Assembly: GCF_900116225.1 (NCBI RefSeq)
Contig: NZ_FOZZ01000002.1
Span: 372,001 to 436,000 of the forward strand
Reading direction: 5' to 3'
From: Sphingobacterium wenxiniae
GTDB lineage: Bacteria; Bacteroidota; Bacteroidia; Sphingobacteriales; Sphingobacteriaceae
Length of the DNA: 64,000 nt
The translations under genes were made by a program, and so were the position numbers. Below are positions 61,579 through 64,000 of this stretch, piece after piece. Each line of letters opens with the position of its first letter. Within the stretch, counting starts at the first letter, position 1. Below the pieces are notes generated by a model, which did no database searches, was not told the DNA's origin, and saw only the letters and a program-made list of their open reading frames with translations.

Positions 61579-61616
61579 AGAAGGACACTATAGATTTAGT
61601 GTCCTTCTTTTATTTT
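61579..61616 (+). terminator. Rho-independent terminator of rpsU
   Basis: AGAAGGACACTA pairs with TAGTGTCCTTCT around a short loop, followed by TTTATTTTATT. Confidence 0.85.
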
Positions 61617-61689
61617 ATTAGGTTGCTTCTCCTTTCTTTTAAAGGATTTGCAAAATGAAAAAAAGCCCAACTTTCGTCGAGCTTCTTAG

Positions 61690-61763
61690 TCGGGTTGGCG
61701 GGATTCGAACCCACGACCTCCAGCACCCCATGCTGGCGCGATACCTGGCTACGCTACAACCCG
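61690..61763 (-). tRNA. tRNA-Pro (anticodon GGG)
   Basis: 74 nt; acceptor CGGGTTG/CAACCCG with discriminator A; anticodon stem CCAGC/GCTGG with loop ATGGGGT; T arm GTGGG-TTCGAAT-CCCGC. Confidence 0.92.
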
Positions 61764-61877
61764 GATAATATGTATGACAATTATATCAATAATTCTTGTT
61801 TTTTTCAACATGAACACACAATCATTAGGTTAATAATAAGAAAGGTTACAAATTTTTAATTTGTAACCTTTCTTTTG

Positions 61878-61962
61878 TACTCGGAGCGGGAATCGAACCC
61901 GCACTCCTTTAACGGGAACAGGATTTTAAGTCCTGCGTGTCTACCAGTTCCACCATCCGAGC
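61878..61962 (-). tRNA. tRNA-Leu (anticodon TAA)
   Basis: 85 nt with the long variable arm of class II tRNAs; acceptor GCTCGGA/TCCGAGT; anticodon stem CAGGA/TCCTG with loop CTTAAAA; T arm GCGGG-TTCGATT-CCCGC. Confidence 0.92.
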
Positions 61963-61967
61963 AACTG

Positions 61968-62040
61968 AGCGAAAGACGAGATTCGAACTCGCGACCCCAA
62001 CCTTGGCAAGGTTGTGCTCTACCAACTGAGCTACTTTCGC
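61968..62040 (-). tRNA. tRNA-Gly (anticodon GCC)
   Basis: 73 nt; acceptor GCGAAAG/CTTTCGC with discriminator T; anticodon stem CAACC/GGTTG with loop TTGCCAA; only 5 nt from tRNA-Leu, so the two are cotranscribed (Gly first). Confidence 0.93.
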
Positions 62041-62102
62041 TTAACGTGGTGCAAATATATATAGAGAAATCGTTATTTCAAGAAAAATATTAAAGAAAAA
62101 AA

Positions 62103-62597
62103 TCAATCTTCTGCTAATGACTTGTCAGCCAATATCTCCCATATTAAACTTTGTTCAAAACCTCTCCCAAAAGCGTACTGTATCAGCTTATGCCTACGTT
62201 TAAAAGGATCATTTTCTTGAAGCTGTTGATTTTTTCGTTCCAACACTTCGGTAAGTTTCTCGTAGTATTCTTCGGGATTTATGCTGCTTAGCGCCAATTT
62301 AATAAGTGGGTCGGAAACTTGCTTGAATTTAAGTCCCTGTTTAATTTTGATTTTACCCCAACCTTTCATTCGAAATTTACCTTGCGCATAAGCCTTGGCG
62401 AATCGTTCCTCGTTAAGAAAATTACCCGTAATAAGCTCAGATATTATATTTTCTACATCTGCCTGATGTAGTCCCCAGTCATAAAGCTTGTTTCGAACCT
62501 CTTGCTGCGCACGTTCTTGGTAAGCACAATAGCTTTCAGCTTTCAGTTGGGCTTGCTGTGGTGTCAACTTCTTTTTCTGAACCTTATTCTCTTCCAT
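62103..62597 (-). CDS. recX: Regulatory protein RecX
   Basis: RecX limits RecA filament growth. The 164-aa protein is built of three-helix repeats: LKAESYCAYQERAQQEVRNK (first repeat, conserved R-x-x-x-E-v), NFLNEERFAKAYAQGKFRMK (second repeat, with the typical F-A-x-x-Y/W motif and GWGKIKIKQGL) and DPFKRRHKLIQYAFGRGFEQ (last repeat). Size is normal. It is divergent from murF-alr. Confidence 0.92.
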   Translation of the reverse strand: MEENKVQKKKLTPQQAQLKAESYCAYQERAQQEVRNKLYDWGLHQADVENIISELITGNFLNEERFAKAYAQGKFRMKGWGKIKIKQGLKFKQVSDPLIKLALSSINPEEYYEKLTEVLERKNQQLQENDPFKRRHKLIQYAFGRGFEQSLIWEILADKSLAED

Positions 62598-62670
62598 GGT
62601 ACAAATGTTCGAAAAATGATGAACTTAAGGAAAAAATGATGAAATTCGCTTACATATTTTTTTCAAGCGC

Positions 62671-64000
62671 ATGTACAGTATATTAGCCATTAGCGAAATC
62701 ATCAAAGCAACCGAAACCGTATGGCAAAACCCAGAACAGCCAATACAGTATTTAGTATATGACAGTCGAAAGGTGGTTGATGCAAAACATAGCTTATTTT
62801 TCGCGCTCAAGAAAGTTCGCAATGGGCATGACTTTATTGCAGACGCTTATGATAGAGGTATTCGGAACTTTGTCGTTTCCGAACGTTCGGTTGATACGGA
62901 ATTTTATGTAGGCGCCCAGTTTCTCTGGGTGAAGGATACTTTAGCCGCTTTGCAACAGTTAGCAAAATATCATCGCGAACAATTCCACAAACCGGTTATT
63001 GGTATCACGGGCAGTAATGGAAAGACAGTTATTAAAGAGTGGTTAAGCCAGTTATTACAGCATGACAAAAAGGTCTATCAAAGTCCTAAAAGCTACAATT
63101 CCCAGATTGGAGTAGCCTTGGGTTTATGGAACCTTTCCGAAGAATATGACTGTGCGATTATTGAGGCTGGAATAAGTGAACCTGACGAAATGGAGGCCTT
63201 AGCGGATATGATACAACCGCAGATAGGTATTTTTACAAACATTGGCATAGCGCATGCCAGCGGCTTTAGCTCCAAAGAACAAAAAATCAAGGAAAAGGCA
63301 AAACTCTTTAACTCCGCAGAGGCGATTATTTTTCCCTCTAAATATGATTTGGCACCTTATTTCCCATCTTCTAAAACTCTTTTTTCCGTAGGAGAGCGGA
63401 AAACTGACCAAGTACAAGTATTGAAGATTGAGGAAACCGACAAGCTACAAACCTGTATCCAAGTATGCTATAATGGTGAAATCACAACATTTCAGATCCC
63501 TTTTCGGGATAAGGCTTCTATTGAAAACATGTTGATATGCTTGACTGTAATGTTGTTTCTAGGCTACACGCTGGATACCGTTGTTCCTCTTTTATCTAAA
63601 CTTAAACAGGTAGAAATGCGCCTGCAACTGAAAAAGGGAATCAATAACTGTTCTATCATTGACGACACCTATTCCAATGATCTGGCCTCCTTACAGATAG
63701 CTTTGGACTTCCTAAATCAGCAAAAACAGCACAGCCAAAAGACTATTGTCCTTTCAGATATGGAAGGGATGGACGAACGTTTGCGTTCAAAACTTTTGCG
63801 TGTGATGGAAAATCAGCAGCTCTTTCGTATGATATTAGTGGGAGAAGGGCTTCGCTATCTTCAGGGCAAACTTTCGACACCAATCTATTGGTATCGCACG
63901 ACCGAAAGCCTTATCGAACACATGGAGAAAATTGATTTCAGGAATGAATCCATATTGATAAAGGGGAGCAGAACGTATCAATTAGAGCAGATCAGCAATT
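62671..64000 (+). CDS. murF: MurF / alanine racemase bifunctional enzyme (5' part; continues beyond window)
   Basis: The frame is open from ATG 62671 to the window end (443 codons). The visible part is the MurF ligase, which adds D-Ala-D-Ala to the UDP-MurNAc-tripeptide: N-terminal domain (YLVYDSRKVVDAKHSLFFAL), ATP-binding loop VIGITGSNGKTVIKEWL (about 110-126), IIEAGISEPDEMEAL (Mg site), TNIGIAHASGF and IIDDTYSNDLASL (C-terminal domain). In Bacteroidota this MurF type is usually fused to a C-terminal alanine racemase; that part would lie beyond the window, so the fusion is inferred from the family. Confidence 0.9.
   Translation, partial: MYSILAISEIIKATETVWQNPEQPIQYLVYDSRKVVDAKHSLFFALKKVRNGHDFIADAYDRGIRNFVVSERSVDTEFYVGAQFLWVKDTLAALQQLAKYHREQFHKPVIGITGSNGKTVIKEWLSQLLQHDKKVYQSPKSYNSQIGVALGLWNLSEEYDCAIIEAGISEPDEMEALADMIQPQIGIFTNIGIAHASGFSSKEQKIKEKAKLFNSAEAIIFPSKYDLAPYFPSSKTLFSVGERKTDQVQVLKIEETDKLQTCIQVCYNGEITTFQIPFRDKASIENMLICLTVMLFLGYTLDTVVPLLSKLKQVEMRLQLKKGINNCSIIDDTYSNDLASLQIALDFLNQQKQHSQKTIVLSDMEGMDERLRSKLLRVMENQQLFRMILVGEGLRYLQGKLSTPIYWYRTTESLIEHMEKIDFRNESILIKGSRTYQLEQISN

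Overview
The window looks like the chromosome of a Bacteroidota bacterium, most likely a Sphingobacterium-like member of the Sphingobacteriaceae. The evidence is the TTTG-N18/20-TAnnTTTG promoters, a MurF reading frame of the bifunctional Bacteroidota MurF-Alr type, an rpsU gene with a strong Shine-Dalgarno in a phylum that rarely uses one, and Bacteroidota-specific tra, rte, mob and SusC-family genes. The ends are ordinary core genome: a TetR regulator, ribD, prmC and tRNA-Lys on the left; tRNA-Met, a HAD phosphatase, rpsU, tRNA-Pro/Leu/Gly, recX and murF-alr on the right.

About 2.7-42.6 kb is an integrative conjugative element (ICE) in the 3' end of tRNA-Lys, with a large serine recombinase at the junction. 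It carries a CTnDOT-type transfer module: traA-D, traE-traQ, a relaxosome protein, a relaxase, a coupling protein, topB and two rteC regulators. The backbone is interrupted by cargo. This comprises ardA and small unknown genes; a protein with a TIR/deoxyribosyltransferase-like domain; a 1010-aa metallophosphoesterase-STAND NTPase between traD and traE; streptomycin (aadS-like) and lincosamide (lnu-like) nucleotidyltransferases between relaxase and coupling protein; a MarR-GNAT / DUF2000 / cupin / MerB-like / thioesterase cassette; and a two-gene GAPS4-like candidate defence locus at the right end. traG (the VirB4 ATPase gene) is split at its Walker A motif by a 50-bp insertion carrying a perfect 14-bp-arm hairpin, so self-transfer may be impaired.

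Immediately right of the ICE (42.56-43.1 kb) is the wreck of a second, related element: a tRNA-3'-end-like sequence, a terminator, a recombinase C-terminal fragment and the ardA upstream region in the same order as the ICE left end. This implies serial integration at one site. From 43.2 to 51.9 kb is a stretch of chromosomal-looking genes: a frameshifted small membrane gene, an MBL hydrolase, an amidohydrolase divergent from an AraC gene with an in-frame stop, a lipoprotein phosphoesterase with an outer-membrane partner, and two AAA ATPases separated by a 63-bp palindromic tandem repeat.

A second island (52.08-60.50 kb) is bounded by 44-bp direct repeats copied from the 3' part of tRNA-Met, with a tyrosine integrase next to the intact tRNA. 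It is a mosaic: an IntDOT-like integrase whose tail is a traK antisense fragment, a GC-rich decayed SusC receptor, an AraC-methyltransferase pair, and remnants of an outer-membrane protein.
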